Under the pieces are notes generated by a model. That model worked only from the letters and a program-made list of their open reading frames with translations. It searched no databases and was not told the DNA's origin. Made by a program: the position numbers and the translations under genes. Shown in pieces: positions 37,143 to 46,440 of a stretch of 64,000 nucleotides of DNA. Position 1 is the first letter of the stretch. Each line of letters opens with the position of its first letter. The stretch is from the NCBI GenBank assembly GCA_016125505.1, contig WGLP01000001.1, positions 62,001 through 126,000 on the forward strand, written 5' to 3'. Source of the DNA: Gammaproteobacteria bacterium (lineage in GTDB: Bacteria; Pseudomonadota; Gammaproteobacteria; UBA6429; Thiohalophilaceae).

Positions 37143-37379
37143 TTACTCGAAATAGCTTGCCAGCCTCTCCGGGTCCAGGAAATAGTGACAGATCTCCTGC
37201 CCGTCGAGCGTCAGCACCGGAACCAAGGTGTTATAGCGTTCACGCAGGGTCGGGTCGTCATCGATGTCCCGGGTATGCACATCGAATTGCCACCGGTCTT
37301 GCAGGTCCAGCAACTCCGCCATGAATGCCTCACAGAGATGGCAGTCATGGCGGAGGTAGACCGTTAATTGCGGCTTCAC
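37143..37379 (-). CDS. glutaredoxin family protein (DUF836 type)
   Basis: Thioredoxin-fold protein of 78 aa with the redox pair CHLC (residues 13-16) after a short beta strand LTVYLRHD, and the cis-proline region LVPVLTLDGQE near residue 52. This pattern is common for the DUF836 glutaredoxin-like family. Its redox partner is unknown. The start GTG overlaps the mucD stop by one base, so it belongs to the rpoE-mucD operon; a role in envelope redox homeostasis is suggestive only, as it lacks a signal peptide. Confidence 0.88.
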   Translation of the reverse strand: MKPQLTVYLRHDCHLCEAFMAELLDLQDRWQFDVHTRDIDDDPTLRERYNTLVPVLTLDGQEICHYFLDPERLASYFE

Positions 37380-38785
37380 TACTTGGGTATTTTCAGCGCG
37401 AGGAAGATCGGTGAATTATTGCGCTGGATCAGCATGGGTACGGGCTTGCCTTTCGGCAGTTTTTCCAGCAGGTCGTGGAATTGCCGCACGCCGTTGATAT
37501 CGTGCCCGTCTATCCTGAGTAGGACGTCCCCGCGAATAATACCGGCATCCGCCGCCGGCCCATCGGTGACCTCTTTGACGATAATCCCGCCCTTCTTCAT
37601 ATCCAGCCGACGCCGCTGCTCCGGAGATAATTCATCCACAACAATGCCAATACGATTGGCCTTTGCCGGCGCATTTTCCTTGCCCTCAGACGATGCCAGT
37701 TTGTCCTCAGACGGGAGCTCGGCAATCTTGACGGACAGCTCAACCGGCTTGCCTTCACGAATGACTTTCACCTTAGCCGTTTCGCCGACAGGCGTACTAC
37801 CCACCGCGATGGGCAAATCGGATGAACGTTCGATCTTCTTGCCGTTGAATTCAACCACGACATCACCGATCTTGAACCCGGCCTTTTTCGCAGGCGAATC
37901 ATCCAGTACCTTCAGGACAACCGCACCCATGGGCTCCTTCATCCCGAATGACTCGGCCAGTTCACGGTTTATATCCTGGATCAGGATACCCAGCCAACCG
38001 CGGCTGACTTTGCCCTTTTCACGGAGCTGCTTCACAACACTCGTGGCGACATTAATCGGGATGGCAAACGAGAGGCCCATGAAACCGCCGGTGCGACTGT
38101 AGATCTGGGAATTGATACCGACCACTTCGCCATCCATGTTGAACAGCGGTCCGCCGGAATTACCCGGGTTGATGGCCACGTCGGTCTGGATAAACGGCAC
38201 GTAATTTTCGCTGGGCAGGTTACGCCCAATCGCGCTGACGATACCTGCTGATACGGAGTGGTCAAACCCGAAGGGAGAACCGATGGCCATTACCCACTGT
38301 CCGGCTTGGAGCTTATCGGAATCACCGAGCTTGACGACCGGCAGGTCCTTGGCATCGATTTTTAACAGGGCGACATCACTGCGCGGGTCTGTACCGATAA
38401 GTTTGGCTTTCAGTTCACGGCGATCAGACAGACGAACGATTATTTCATCCGCGTTTTTGATGACGTGGTTGTTGGTAATGATGTAACCATTGGAATCGAT
38501 GATGAAACCGGAACCCAGGGATTGAGTATTAAACTCCTCCGGGCCGTTGTTATCATCCCCGAAAAACTTGCGCAGCAAATCTCCCCACGGCGAGTCTTCC
38601 GGCAAATCCGGAATCTCGACATTGGGACGCTTCATGTGTGGATGTTTGATCTTTTGCGTCGTACTGATATTCACGACCGCTGGCGCGACCTGCTTAACCA
38701 GACCGGTAAAGTCCGGCAGATTGACCGCATGGGCCAGGGGCATCATGAAAATACAAACGAACACTACAGTTAACAACCGACGCAT
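37379..38785 (-). CDS. mucD: DegQ/HtrA-type periplasmic serine endoprotease
   Basis: Protein of 468 aa with signal peptide (MRRLLTVVFVCIFMMPLAHA), a trypsin-like domain and two PDZ domains (about 265-350 and 380-465). The catalytic triad is visible: His in ITNNHVIKNAD, Asp in GTDPRSDVALLKI, Ser in NPGNSGGPLF. It degrades misfolded periplasmic proteins. It is the fifth gene of an rpoE-rseA-rseB-rseC-mucD series as in Pseudomonas algU-mucABCD, hence the name. It is probably transcribed by RpoE with the rest of the cluster; the 31-base gap to rseC shows no separate promoter. Confidence 0.94.
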   Translation of the reverse strand: MRRLLTVVFVCIFMMPLAHAVNLPDFTGLVKQVAPAVVNISTTQKIKHPHMKRPNVEIPDLPEDSPWGDLLRKFFGDDNNGPEEFNTQSLGSGFIIDSNGYIITNNHVIKNADEIIVRLSDRRELKAKLIGTDPRSDVALLKIDAKDLPVVKLGDSDKLQAGQWVMAIGSPFGFDHSVSAGIVSAIGRNLPSENYVPFIQTDVAINPGNSGGPLFNMDGEVVGINSQIYSRTGGFMGLSFAIPINVATSVVKQLREKGKVSRGWLGILIQDINRELAESFGMKEPMGAVVLKVLDDSPAKKAGFKIGDVVVEFNGKKIERSSDLPIAVGSTPVGETAKVKVIREGKPVELSVKIAELPSEDKLASSEGKENAPAKANRIGIVVDELSPEQRRRLDMKKGGIIVKEVTDGPAADAGIIRGDVLLRIDGHDINGVRQFHDLLEKLPKGKPVPMLIQRNNSPIFLALKIPK

Positions 38786-38816
38786 GCTTACTCCTTACGT
38801 GACTGGAAATGCCGAA

Positions 38817-39317
38817 TTAAAAGGGCTGTTGCTCTTTATTGAATTGTTTGAGACTCACCGTTATTGGGGCGTTGAGCTTACGTATGATAACCGGGTGCAG
38901 CTCAGTATCCTTTTCCATGTTGCGTGAATAACGCCGTAATATCAACATGGCGAGAACAAAGCCTATAGCCGCGCCTATCAGAGCAGCCATATCCTGATAA
39001 GCCCAACCGCTGTGCGTGCTCCACTGCTGGGCAACAATCGCACCTGCCAGCATCAGTAACAATGGCAACAGATAGGTAAAAAATGCGCTTCGAATAAAAC
39101 CTTTTTCGGGAACCGCCACCACGACCTCATCACCGGGCCTGGCGTCGCACTGATTGATCGCCTGCATCTGCATGGCCCGGCGCCCGATACTGCCTTCCAG
39201 CATACCGGTACCGCAGCCTTGCTTGGCATTGCATGAGCCACAGCTGCTTTGCCGCTGCGCTTCCACCAGCGCATACTGTCCGCGGATACGGATGACGACT
39301 GCAGTTTGCTCAATCAT
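38817..39317 (-). CDS. rseC: RseC/MucC family SoxR-reducing system protein
   Basis: Integral membrane protein of 166 aa. The N-terminal half has a cysteine-rich cluster (SSCGSCNAKQGCGTGML near residue 25) and a beta-rich segment. Two membrane helices follow (about 75-97 and 105-122) before a basic C-terminus. RseC proteins contribute to SoxR reduction and modulate sigma-E signalling. It overlaps the mucB/rseB stop by 4 bases. Confidence 0.9.
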   Translation of the reverse strand: MIEQTAVVIRIRGQYALVEAQRQSSCGSCNAKQGCGTGMLEGSIGRRAMQMQAINQCDARPGDEVVVAVPEKGFIRSAFFTYLLPLLLMLAGAIVAQQWSTHSGWAYQDMAALIGAAIGFVLAMLILRRYSRNMEKDTELHPVIIRKLNAPITVSLKQFNKEQQPF

Positions 39318-40285
39318 CGGGTTTTATACACCACGGATTCGCCGATCATCCTGACTGTCCGGCGCGGGACCTCGCCAACGGTCGTGATGTGATAATCATC
39401 CAGCATCCGTCCGAATGCATTGACGGCACCCATGCGTGATACACCCATAAGCGAAGGTTCCTGATCGTCATCCTTCTCTATGAATACAGACACCGATGCG
39501 AGGCCATCACTGAAGACCAGATGTTCAACCGATGTTTTACCTGCAAGACGATGATAGCGCCGGGTGTCACTGACAAAGCCCCTGGGCAACTCCGAGACAA
39601 TCCAGACGCGCTGTTCGTTTTCGCTATCCGGGTCATTGCTATCCTGCGCCTCATGCCAGGTATATTCCTTGCCGGTGGGACGCGGCGTGAGCAACTCATC
39701 GGGCACCTTGTTCATGAATTCAATATGCGTGAACATGAATTGTTCCAGCAACTTGCCGCTTTCATCCAGCAGCTGTGTTTTGAGCAGTAAACCGGTTTTC
39801 TCGTCGACCCATAACCGATGACCATAACGGTACTTGTCGGTGGGCTGGATGATAATGCGCCGCGCCTGTTGACCCGCGATCTTGTCCTGACGATCGAGAT
39901 GAAAGGTGTATTGCCCCTTCAGCTGATCCAGCTTGACAGGGAACGTGGGTGGGAACGGCACCTTGCCGCTGCTTTTTTCCACCATGACGGACTTGGAATC
40001 CGGATAGATACACGTCACCTGATCGCCGTTGCGAATCACTTCGCGTCCCGTTTCATCCAGGGAAACCAGCTTCTCGCGCTCGCCGTCTTTCGTGACCGCA
40101 TGCGCAATGCTCATCAGGCTCAATTGCCTGTCCTGCTGATATACGAACCTGCCGGTGTAATTGAGCATATGCGCAGCATAATGCATTTTCTGCAGGAGGT
40201 TTTCGATTGTCTGATCGTCACTCGCCCTCACCAGGGCCGGTACAATCAGCAGACAAATGGGTAAAACAAATCTACTTTTTCGCAT
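39314..40285 (-). CDS. rseB: RseB/MucB family sigma-E regulatory protein
   Basis: Periplasmic protein of 323 aa from the ATG at 40285, with signal peptide MRKSRFVLPICLLIVPALVRA. The family domain begins LLQKMHYAAHMLNYTGRFVYQQ. RseB/MucB binds the periplasmic tail of RseA and protects it from proteolysis, releasing it on sensing off-pathway LPS or lipoproteins. A start 16 codons earlier would spoil the signal peptide. It overlaps the rseA end by 14 bases. The C-terminal domain (about 225-323) contains the conserved VSVFIEKD region. Confidence 0.93.
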   Translation of the reverse strand: MRKSRFVLPICLLIVPALVRASDDQTIENLLQKMHYAAHMLNYTGRFVYQQDRQLSLMSIAHAVTKDGEREKLVSLDETGREVIRNGDQVTCIYPDSKSVMVEKSSGKVPFPPTFPVKLDQLKGQYTFHLDRQDKIAGQQARRIIIQPTDKYRYGHRLWVDEKTGLLLKTQLLDESGKLLEQFMFTHIEFMNKVPDELLTPRPTGKEYTWHEAQDSNDPDSENEQRVWIVSELPRGFVSDTRRYHRLAGKTSVEHLVFSDGLASVSVFIEKDDDQEPSLMGVSRMGAVNAFGRMLDDYHITTVGEVPRRTVRMIGESVVYKTR

Positions 40286-40817
40286 TGGCAATCGACGGCT
40301 GTGCAAATCCCTGTCCTTCAGAGTAACTGACAATTCGCGTATAGGGCAGCATGCCTTTTATGCGGGTGCTCGCTGAATACTCATTGTGACTAACAATATA
40401 GCCGTTGAGTTTGTTTTCCTCTGCAGCAGTCAGACGTATTGGTTGTTGCGCAATGGGCGCAACCGAGAACTGAGGTATATCCTGAGGAATCTCCGGTGAT
40501 TGACGTACAACCAAAATGGCCACAGTTGCGATAGTGGCGGCAATGGCTGCACCGGAGGCATGACGCAGGAGTCTTTTCGGCTTATACCAGCGTTTCGGCG
40601 CAAGTACCGTGGGTTCGCTCTGCAAGGCGGCAGCAACGCGTTCGGATACCTGATATGCCCCTGCAACATAGTGCTGGGTCATAACGTCACGAATCAAATG
40701 ATAGCTGGACCAGGCGGCTCGCGCATCGTTGTGCTGACGCAAGCTTTCGATGGCACGGGAATCATCGACTTCGCCATCCATGTATGCGGAAAGTAACTCT
40801 TTGGTTTGATCATTCAT
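40272..40817 (-). CDS. rseA: anti-sigma-E factor RseA/MucA family
   Basis: Protein of 181 aa with cytoplasmic sigma-binding domain (residues 1-95, LLSAYMDGEVDD and ARAAWSSYHLIRDVM are typical), a single membrane helix (SGAAIAATIATVAILVV, about residues 89-105) and a periplasmic tail. It holds RpoE inactive at the membrane until proteolysis by the DegS/RseP type pathway. It lies 37 bases downstream of rpoE and overlaps rseB. The periplasmic tail ends GFAQPSIANAKK rather than with an obvious aromatic outer-membrane-protein-like motif. Confidence 0.93.
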   Translation of the reverse strand: MNDQTKELLSAYMDGEVDDSRAIESLRQHNDARAAWSSYHLIRDVMTQHYVAGAYQVSERVAAALQSEPTVLAPKRWYKPKRLLRHASGAAIAATIATVAILVVRQSPEIPQDIPQFSVAPIAQQPIRLTAAEENKLNGYIVSHNEYSASTRIKGMLPYTRIVSYSEGQGFAQPSIANAKK

Positions 40818-40854
40818 ACTGGTTCACCTCAAGTAAGCCGTACACGACTCTTCA

Positions 40855-41433
40855 TCAATTACCCAACAGCGGTTTCAGCTTTTTATCGATCGCTTCACGC
40901 GCCCGGAATATCCTCGACCGCACTGTACCAATCGGGCAGTTCATTACTTCCGCAATTTCCTCATAACTCATATCTTCCAGCTCGCGCAGGGTAATTGCCG
41001 TTTTCAGATCTTCGGGCAAGGCCTCGATAGCCTCGAATACTACCCGTTCGATCTCATCCCGCAATACCATGCGTTCGGGTGTGGATGTGTCCTTTAGCGC
41101 AGAAGGCCCTTCATAAAACTCCGCCTCGCTCGCTTCCACATCATCCGTCGGGGGGCGCCGACCCTGGGCCACCACGTGATTCTTGGCTGTATTAATGGCG
41201 ATTCGATACAGCCAGGTATAAAACGCGCTCTCTCCGCGAAAATTGGGTAAGGCGCGATAGGCTTTGATGAAGGCCTCCTGCGCCAGATCCAATGCTTCGA
41301 CCGGGTCACGCAGGTACCGCGTAATCACCTTGACAACTCGCGACTGGTACTTAATTACCAGGGCATCGAATGCGCGCTTGTCGCCTTGCTGCACTCGTTC
41401 AACCAACGCCTGGTCATTCGTACGATCGCTCAT
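40855..41433 (-). CDS. rpoE: RNA polymerase sigma factor RpoE (sigma-E/AlgU)
   Basis: ECF sigma factor of 192 aa from the ATG at 41433 (MSDRTNDQALVERVQQGDKRAF). Region 2 includes DLAQEAFIKAYRALPNFRGES, and region 4 the helix-turn-helix MSYEEIAEVMNCPIGTVRSRIFRAR. It directs envelope stress genes. Earlier in-frame codons give an unlikely basic extension. It is the first gene of the operon, followed by rseA, and has an own-consensus promoter upstream, indicating autoregulation. The 5' untranslated region is about 45 bases. Confidence 0.96.
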   Translation of the reverse strand: MSDRTNDQALVERVQQGDKRAFDALVIKYQSRVVKVITRYLRDPVEALDLAQEAFIKAYRALPNFRGESAFYTWLYRIAINTAKNHVVAQGRRPPTDDVEASEAEFYEGPSALKDTSTPERMVLRDEIERVVFEAIEALPEDLKTAITLRELEDMSYEEIAEVMNCPIGTVRSRIFRAREAIDKKLKPLLGN

Positions 41434-41485
41434 CTGGACCTTGTCCTTTACTCTCTCTCGCTCGAGGACCGTCCAGGAACAACTC

Positions 41486-41513
41486 TTCTGACATTTCGTC
41501 TTTGATAGAGTTC
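41486..41513 (-). promoter_or_regulatory. sigma-E-type promoter of rpoE operon
   Basis: On the minus strand GAACTC (41513-41508), 16 bases, then TCAGAA (41491-41486). This matches the ECF sigma-E/AlgU consensus GAACTT-N16/17-TCtgA very well and lies about 50 bases before the rpoE start codon. It implies positive autoregulation, as known for E. coli rpoE and Pseudomonas algU. Confidence 0.8.
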
Positions 41514-41532
41514 GCAAGACGGTCGGTTTTTT

Positions 41533-41554
41533 GGTTATATTTCTATTTATAACC
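41533..41554. promoter_or_regulatory. perfect inverted repeat upstream of rpoE promoter
   Basis: GGTTATA (41533-41539), 8 bases, TATAACC (41548-41554): a perfect 7+7 dyad centred 30 bases upstream of the rpoE -35 element and about 120 bases before the nadB start. The geometry suits a dimeric activator or repressor site shared by the divergent genes. Which factor binds is unknown. Confidence 0.4.
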
Positions 41555-41667
41555 GGTGGGAGGATTCATCCCGTAAAGCCGTCTATTTTAAAACGAATGT
41601 CTGATGACAAAAAACTATCTTATACCAATAAACTTATGTCTTGTTTAATCCCTACCAGGCAAGCAGT

Positions 41668-43305
41668 ATGACAATCCAGTCCGATATTCTTCTTATCGGT
41701 GGCGGCGCCGCAGGTTTGAGCCTGGCCTTGCGGCTGGCGGATACCTACTCCATCTCACTGATTTCAAAAGGAAAAATGGAGGATGGCTGCACCGTTTATG
41801 CCCAGGGCGGCATCGCCGCCGTGCTCGATAAAGGCGATTCCGTCGAATCTCATGTACAAGATACCCTGGGGGCCGGGGCCGGTCTGTGCGATCCTGAGGT
41901 GGTGCAATTCACTGTTGAGCGCAGCCGACGCACCATCGAATGGCTGATCCAACGCGGCGTTCCATTTACGCATGAGGTCGCCGACCATGCCGATAGTCCT
42001 TATCACCTGACTCGCGAAGGTGGACACAGCCACCGCCGCATCATTCATTCGGCAGATGCCACCGGTCATGCGCTGGAGACGACCCTGGCGGCACAAGTGC
42101 GGGCACACCCAAACATCCAGGTCTACGAAAAACATATTGCGATTGACTTGATCACGGCGCAGAAGCTCGGCCAACACGAGGATCGATGCCTGGGCGCCTA
42201 TGTACTCAATCGTCGCAATGGCAAAGTTGAAACCTTTGCGGCGCGTTACACGGTCCTGGCCACCGGTGGCGCCAGCAAGGTGTATCTCTATACGACCAAC
42301 CCGGATACGGCAACAGGTGACGGTATCGCCATGGCCTGGCGCGCCGGATGCCGGGTGGCGAATCTCGAATTCAACCAGTTTCATCCGACCTGTCTGTTTC
42401 ATCCCAGGGCCAAGACATTTTTGATCACCGAGGCCTTGCGCGGTGAAGGCGCCAAACTCACCCTGCCCGACGGTTCGCCGTTTTTGGCAAAATTCGATCC
42501 CCGGGAAGAGCTGGCGCCGCGTGATATCGTGGCCCGTGCCATCGACCATGAAATGAAACGCCTGGGTAGTGATTACGTCCTGCTCGACATCAGTCACAAA
42601 CCGGCGGAATTCATTCGCGAACACTTCCCCACGGTGTACCAACGCTGCCTGGAGTTAGGTTACGACATCACGCAACAGCCAATTCCGGTCGTCCCCGCTG
42701 CACACTACACCTGTGGCGGCGTCATGACGAATCTGCACGGGCAAACTGATTTGCCAGGCTTATACGCGATTGGCGAGGTGTCCTTCACCGGTCTCCATGG
42801 TGCCAACCGCATGGCGAGCAACTCCCTGCTGGAGTGTCTGGTCTTCGCCGAAGCCGCCAGCGAACACATTCAACAGCAAGCAGACTTGCCTGCAAGTCGT
42901 GTCGCAATTCCAGACTGGGATGAATCGCGCGTGACGGACTCCGATGAAGAAGTCGTAGTGACACACAACTGGCACGAATTGCGGCGCTTTATGTGGGACT
43001 ATGTCGGCATCGTGCGCACTAATAAACGTCTGCAACGTGCCGCGAGTCGGGTAAATCTGTTATTACATGAGATCGACGAATACTACGGCAACTTTCGCGT
43101 CACCAACGATTTGATCGAACTGCGCAACCTGTCGATTGTCGCCAAACTGATTATCCAGTCCGCCCTCTTGCGCAAGGAAAGCCGCGGCCTCCACTACACA
43201 CTGGACTATCCCAAACCCGATACCGGGCACGCCCCGCGGAATACTGTGCTGACACCACCGAATTACACGGCATCCTCGCCTGCGGCGGCAGCATCATCTT
43301 CCTGA
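41668..43305 (+). CDS. nadB: L-aspartate oxidase
   Basis: FAD enzyme of 545 aa from the ATG at 41668, oxidising aspartate to iminoaspartate for NAD synthesis. FAD site [19 protein letters not shown] at the N-terminus; active-site segments [22 protein letters not shown] near residue 105, [11 protein letters not shown] near 260, and [10 protein letters not shown] near 350. It is related to SdhA but lacks the SdhA flavin-attachment histidine motif. It is divergent from rpoE and its last 43 bases overlap ygfX in antisense. A TATACC at 41621-41626 may be its -10. Confidence 0.95.
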   Translation: MTIQSDILLIGGGAAGLSLALRLADTYSISLISKGKMEDGCTVYAQGGIAAVLDKGDSVESHVQDTLGAGAGLCDPEVVQFTVERSRRTIEWLIQRGVPFTHEVADHADSPYHLTREGGHSHRRIIHSADATGHALETTLAAQVRAHPNIQVYEKHIAIDLITAQKLGQHEDRCLGAYVLNRRNGKVETFAARYTVLATGGASKVYLYTTNPDTATGDGIAMAWRAGCRVANLEFNQFHPTCLFHPRAKTFLITEALRGEGAKLTLPDGSPFLAKFDPREELAPRDIVARAIDHEMKRLGSDYVLLDISHKPAEFIREHFPTVYQRCLELGYDITQQPIPVVPAAHYTCGGVMTNLHGQTDLPGLYAIGEVSFTGLHGANRMASNSLLECLVFAEAASEHIQQQADLPASRVAIPDWDESRVTDSDEEVVVTHNWHELRRFMWDYVGIVRTNKRLQRAASRVNLLLHEIDEYYGNFRVTNDLIELRNLSIVAKLIIQSALLRKESRGLHYTLDYPKPDTGHAPRNTVLTPPNYTASSPAAAASSS

Positions 43306-43727
43306 TATAACTTCAGGCGCACGCGCAAACGGCGGAAGGTATCGGCATGCAGCTGATCGCGCACGATCAAAAGTGAATGCCGGTTTCCACTACCGGCAGT
43401 TAAGGTGAGCGAAACAAACCAGGGGGTTTGCACTGATCTGGCGATGACAACGCGATAGGTTTTCTCTTCATCCGTGCGCTGCCAGGTTCCTGCACTTTGC
43501 CATACCCAATACGCCCCGGTATCACGCAAGCTCCACAGATGTTTCGTATGATAAACAGTGCTAAGCAGCAGAAACCCATATAAACCGGCGTGGATGCCTT
43601 CAGGCATGGCCAGTGATTGCAGCAGCGCAAGCAACGCCAATGCGTGTAGCAGAATCAGAAACGCTGCCAGCAGGCGGGAAAATTTACGGCGCAGGTGTAA
43701 CGGCTTGTAGAATCCATTGGATAACAT
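43263..43727 (-). CDS. ygfX: YgfX/CptA-like membrane protein
   Basis: Protein of 154 aa from the ATG at 43727, with two adjacent membrane helices (about residues 15-55) after [12 protein letters not shown] and a cytoplasmic beta-rich part with [12 protein letters not shown] and an arginine-rich end. It matches YgfX by position after sdhE and by topology. In E. coli YgfX/CptA was proposed as a membrane toxin acting on FtsZ/MreB, with SdhE (CptB) as antitoxin; this role is debated. The 5' end overlaps sdhE by 44 bases and the 3' end overlaps nadB by 43 bases. Confidence 0.8.
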   Translation of the reverse strand: MLSNGFYKPLHLRRKFSRLLAAFLILLHALALLALLQSLAMPEGIHAGLYGFLLLSTVYHTKHLWSLRDTGAYWVWQSAGTWQRTDEEKTYRVVIARSVQTPWFVSLTLTAGSGNRHSLLIVRDQLHADTFRRLRVRLKLYQEDDAAAAGEDAV

Positions 43728-43950
43728 CGGCAACATCCTTGTCGATTGGAATACTGTTTCCAAAAAAATAGTCAAAGAGCATCTGATCCGGATACTCAAG
43801 TATGGCATGAAAATGCTTGCGTTGTAGTTGCGACAAACTGCAGTAATGTTGTTCCACGAACTCACCGAGCAGGGTATCGAGTTCCAGCATGCCCCGCCGG
43901 CATTGCCAGCGTACACGAGAGAATTCGGTATCGAGCAATGTTTGCGTCAT
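43684..43950 (-). CDS. sdhE: FAD assembly factor SdhE
   Basis: Protein of 88 aa from the ATG at 43950. The motif VRWQCRRGMLELDTLLG near residue 10 contains the conserved RGxxE that contacts SdhA, and the EYPDQMLFDYF region completes the family fold. SdhE promotes covalent flavinylation of SdhA. It starts 2 bases after sdhB and so is co-transcribed with its client enzyme. Confidence 0.94.
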   Translation of the reverse strand: MTQTLLDTEFSRVRWQCRRGMLELDTLLGEFVEQHYCSLSQLQRKHFHAILEYPDQMLFDYFFGNSIPIDKDVADVIQWILQAVTPAP

Positions 43951-43952
43951 GC

Positions 43953-44648
43953 CTAGATGGATTCCTTCAGCATCATTTGCTTGATGTGGTGTATTGCCTT
44001 GGTGGGATTGAGCCCCTTCGGACATACCGTCACGCAGTTCATGATGGTATGGCAGCGGAACATCCGGTATGGCCCATCCAGTTCCTGCAGGCGTTCATCG
44101 GTAGCCTGATCGCGACTGTCCGCCAAAAAGCGGTACGCCTGTAACAGCGCAGCCGGGCCGCGAAACTTGTCGGGATTCCACCAGAACGAGGGACAGGCCG
44201 TCGTGCAACAACCGCAGAGTATGCACTCATACAAACCGTCGAGCTTGTCGCGTTGTTCCGGCGTCTGCGGCAGTTCCACTTCCGGCATGGGGTCGTGCAC
44301 GATCAGATAGGGTTTCACCGCACGATAGTGATGAAAGAACTGGGTCATGTCGACCACCAGGTCGCGCACAATCGGCATTCCCGGCACCGGCCGCACAACT
44401 ATCGGCTCTTTTAACCTGGACAGTGGCGTCAGACACGCCAGCCCATTCGTACCGTTGATATTCATGGCGTCGGATCCGCAGACGCCTTCACCACAGGAAT
44501 GCCGGAATGACAGGCTTTCATCCTTGGCCTTGATTTTTAACAGGGCGTCGCGCAGCATCATCCCCGGTTGAATATCGTCGAGGATATAATCCTTCAAATA
44601 AGGCTTGCTGTCTGTCTCCGGGTTATATCGTTGTATCTGGAATCGCAT
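43953..44648 (-). CDS. sdhB: succinate dehydrogenase iron-sulfur subunit
   Basis: Electron-transfer subunit of complex II, 231 aa. All three clusters are visible: 2Fe-2S ligands CGEGVCGSDAMNINGTNGLAC around residue 52-72, the 4Fe-4S motif CILCGCCTTACPSF near 140, and the 3Fe-4S ligands CHTIMNCVTVCPKGLNP near 198. The length is normal. It lies 31 bases after sdhA. Confidence 0.97.
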   Translation of the reverse strand: MRFQIQRYNPETDSKPYLKDYILDDIQPGMMLRDALLKIKAKDESLSFRHSCGEGVCGSDAMNINGTNGLACLTPLSRLKEPIVVRPVPGMPIVRDLVVDMTQFFHHYRAVKPYLIVHDPMPEVELPQTPEQRDKLDGLYECILCGCCTTACPSFWWNPDKFRGPAALLQAYRFLADSRDQATDERLQELDGPYRMFRCHTIMNCVTVCPKGLNPTKAIHHIKQMMLKESI

Positions 44649-44679
44649 AAACTGGCCTGTTAGTTAAGCTAATATAACT

Positions 44680-46440
44680 CTAGTACACGCGTTCCTTCGG
44701 CGGAAAGGTCTCCACGGTAATCGGCCGCAGACGCACCGGTTTATAGTCGACCCGGTTATCTTCCTTGTAATAAAGACTGTGTTTAAGCCAGTGCGCGTCG
44801 TCGCGTTTGGGATAGTCGATGCGCGAATGCGCGCCGCGGCTTTCCTGGCGCGCGAGGGCCGATGCCACTGTGGCTACGGCAACGTCCACCAGGTTTTCCA
44901 GCTCAAGCGCCTCGATACGTGCCGTATTAAATGTCTTGCTGTGATCCTGCAAGCGCACATCCTGCAGACGCGCTTCGATGGCTAATACCTTTTGCAAACC
45001 TTCCTGCAGAACATTTTCGATACGAAATACACCGCAATATTTCTCCATAACACCTTGCAGTTCCTTTTTCACAGCGGCAACCGATTCACCTTCGCCGCGC
45101 TGATCCCAACGCTGCAAGCGCGCCATGGCGGCATCCACACTGTGTTCGGGCAAGGGCAAGTGATAACGGGTATTTTTCAATACATCGATAATGCGATTAC
45201 CTGCTGAGCGTCCGAACACAACAATATCCAACAGGGAATTGCCCCCTAGGCGATTGGCGCCATGCACGGAGACACAGGCGCATTCGCCCACCGCATACAA
45301 ACCCGGCACTTCCTCTTCACCGTGTTCCACCGGCACCACGACCTCGCCATGACGATTGGTCGGGATTCCGCCCATGGTGTAGTGCGCCGTGGGATACACC
45401 GGGATGGGTTCTTCCGCAGGATTTATGCCGAGGAAGGTTTTGACCATTGCGGTAATACCCGGCAGGCGTTTGTTTAACACGTCTTCGCCAAGATGATCAA
45501 GTTTTAACAGGACATAATCCTGCTCGGGCCCACAACCGCGCCCTTCCGTGACTTCCGTATAAATGGATCGACTCACCACATCACGGCTCGCGAGGTCTTT
45601 GGCATGCGGCGCATAACGCTCCATAAAACGCTCGCCGTCTTTATTGATCAGAAACCCACCCTCACCGCGCGCACCTTCGGTGATCAACATCCCGCGACCG
45701 GCAATGCCTGTGGGATGAAACTGAAAGAACTCCATGTCTTCGAGTGGAATGCCTGCGCGCAAGGCCATGGCCAGACCATCGCCGGTGTTGATACGTGCAT
45801 TGGTATTCGTGCGAAACAGTTGCCCGACACCGCCCGTGGCCAGCAGCGTGGTCTTCGCTTCAATTAACAAAGGTTCGCCGGTTTCGATCTCCAGCGCCAA
45901 TGCACCCAGCACCGTGCCTTCATCATTGCTGATCAGATCGATGGCAAAGAATTCATCGAAGAAGTGGGTGCGGGCACGAATGTTTTGTTGGTACAGGCTG
46001 TGCAACATGGCGTGACCGGTGCGGTCCGCCGCAGCGCAGGTACGCGCGGCCTGCTCACCACCGAAGTTCTGGCTTTGCCCGCCAAAGGGGCGCTGATAGA
46101 TCTTGCCATTGTCCAGGCGCGAAAACGGCACGCCTGCGTGCTCGAGTTCATAAACCAGATGGGATGCCGCACGGCACATGTATTCGATGGCATCCTGATC
46201 GCCCAGGTAGTCACTTCCCTTTACTGTATCGAACATGTGCCAATGCCAGTTGTCGGGACGCACATTCGCCAGCGCGGCATTGATACCACCCTGCGCCGCT
46301 ACAGTGTGCGAACGGGTGGGAAAGACCTTGGAGACCACCGCCACTTTGGCATCCGCCTGAGCCAGCTGCAGCGCGGCGCGCAAACCGCCACCACCTGCGC
46401 CAATCACCAGAACATCGAATTTACGTCGCGCCAAACTCAT
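44680..46440 (-). CDS. sdhA: succinate dehydrogenase flavoprotein subunit
   Basis: Catalytic subunit of complex II, 586 aa. It has the FAD-binding N-terminus VLVIGAGGGGLRAALQLA, the flavin-attachment histidine in FPTRSHTVAAQGGINAAL, substrate residues in FHPTGIAGRGMLITEGARGEGG near 245, and HGANRLGGNSLLDIVVFG near 400. It oxidises succinate to fumarate at the inner membrane. Its ATG overlaps the sdhD stop as ATGA. The three genes sdhC, sdhD and sdhA are all joined by 4-base overlaps. Confidence 0.97.
   Translation of the reverse strand: MSLARRKFDVLVIGAGGGGLRAALQLAQADAKVAVVSKVFPTRSHTVAAQGGINAALANVRPDNWHWHMFDTVKGSDYLGDQDAIEYMCRAASHLVYELEHAGVPFSRLDNGKIYQRPFGGQSQNFGGEQAARTCAAADRTGHAMLHSLYQQNIRARTHFFDEFFAIDLISNDEGTVLGALALEIETGEPLLIEAKTTLLATGGVGQLFRTNTNARINTGDGLAMALRAGIPLEDMEFFQFHPTGIAGRGMLITEGARGEGGFLINKDGERFMERYAPHAKDLASRDVVSRSIYTEVTEGRGCGPEQDYVLLKLDHLGEDVLNKRLPGITAMVKTFLGINPAEEPIPVYPTAHYTMGGIPTNRHGEVVVPVEHGEEEVPGLYAVGECACVSVHGANRLGGNSLLDIVVFGRSAGNRIIDVLKNTRYHLPLPEHSVDAAMARLQRWDQRGEGESVAAVKKELQGVMEKYCGVFRIENVLQEGLQKVLAIEARLQDVRLQDHSKTFNTARIEALELENLVDVAVATVASALARQESRGAHSRIDYPKRDDAHWLKHSLYYKEDNRVDYKPVRLRPITVETFPPKERVY

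Noticed and set aside
37379..38785. DegP versus MucD naming
   Set aside because: The two-PDZ serine protease could be called degP, but its position behind rseC matches mucD, so I rejected degP as symbol.
41764..42642. 292-codon open frame antisense to nadB
   Set aside because: Its protein is rich in His/Gly/Arg with no domain; nadB is certain on the other strand.
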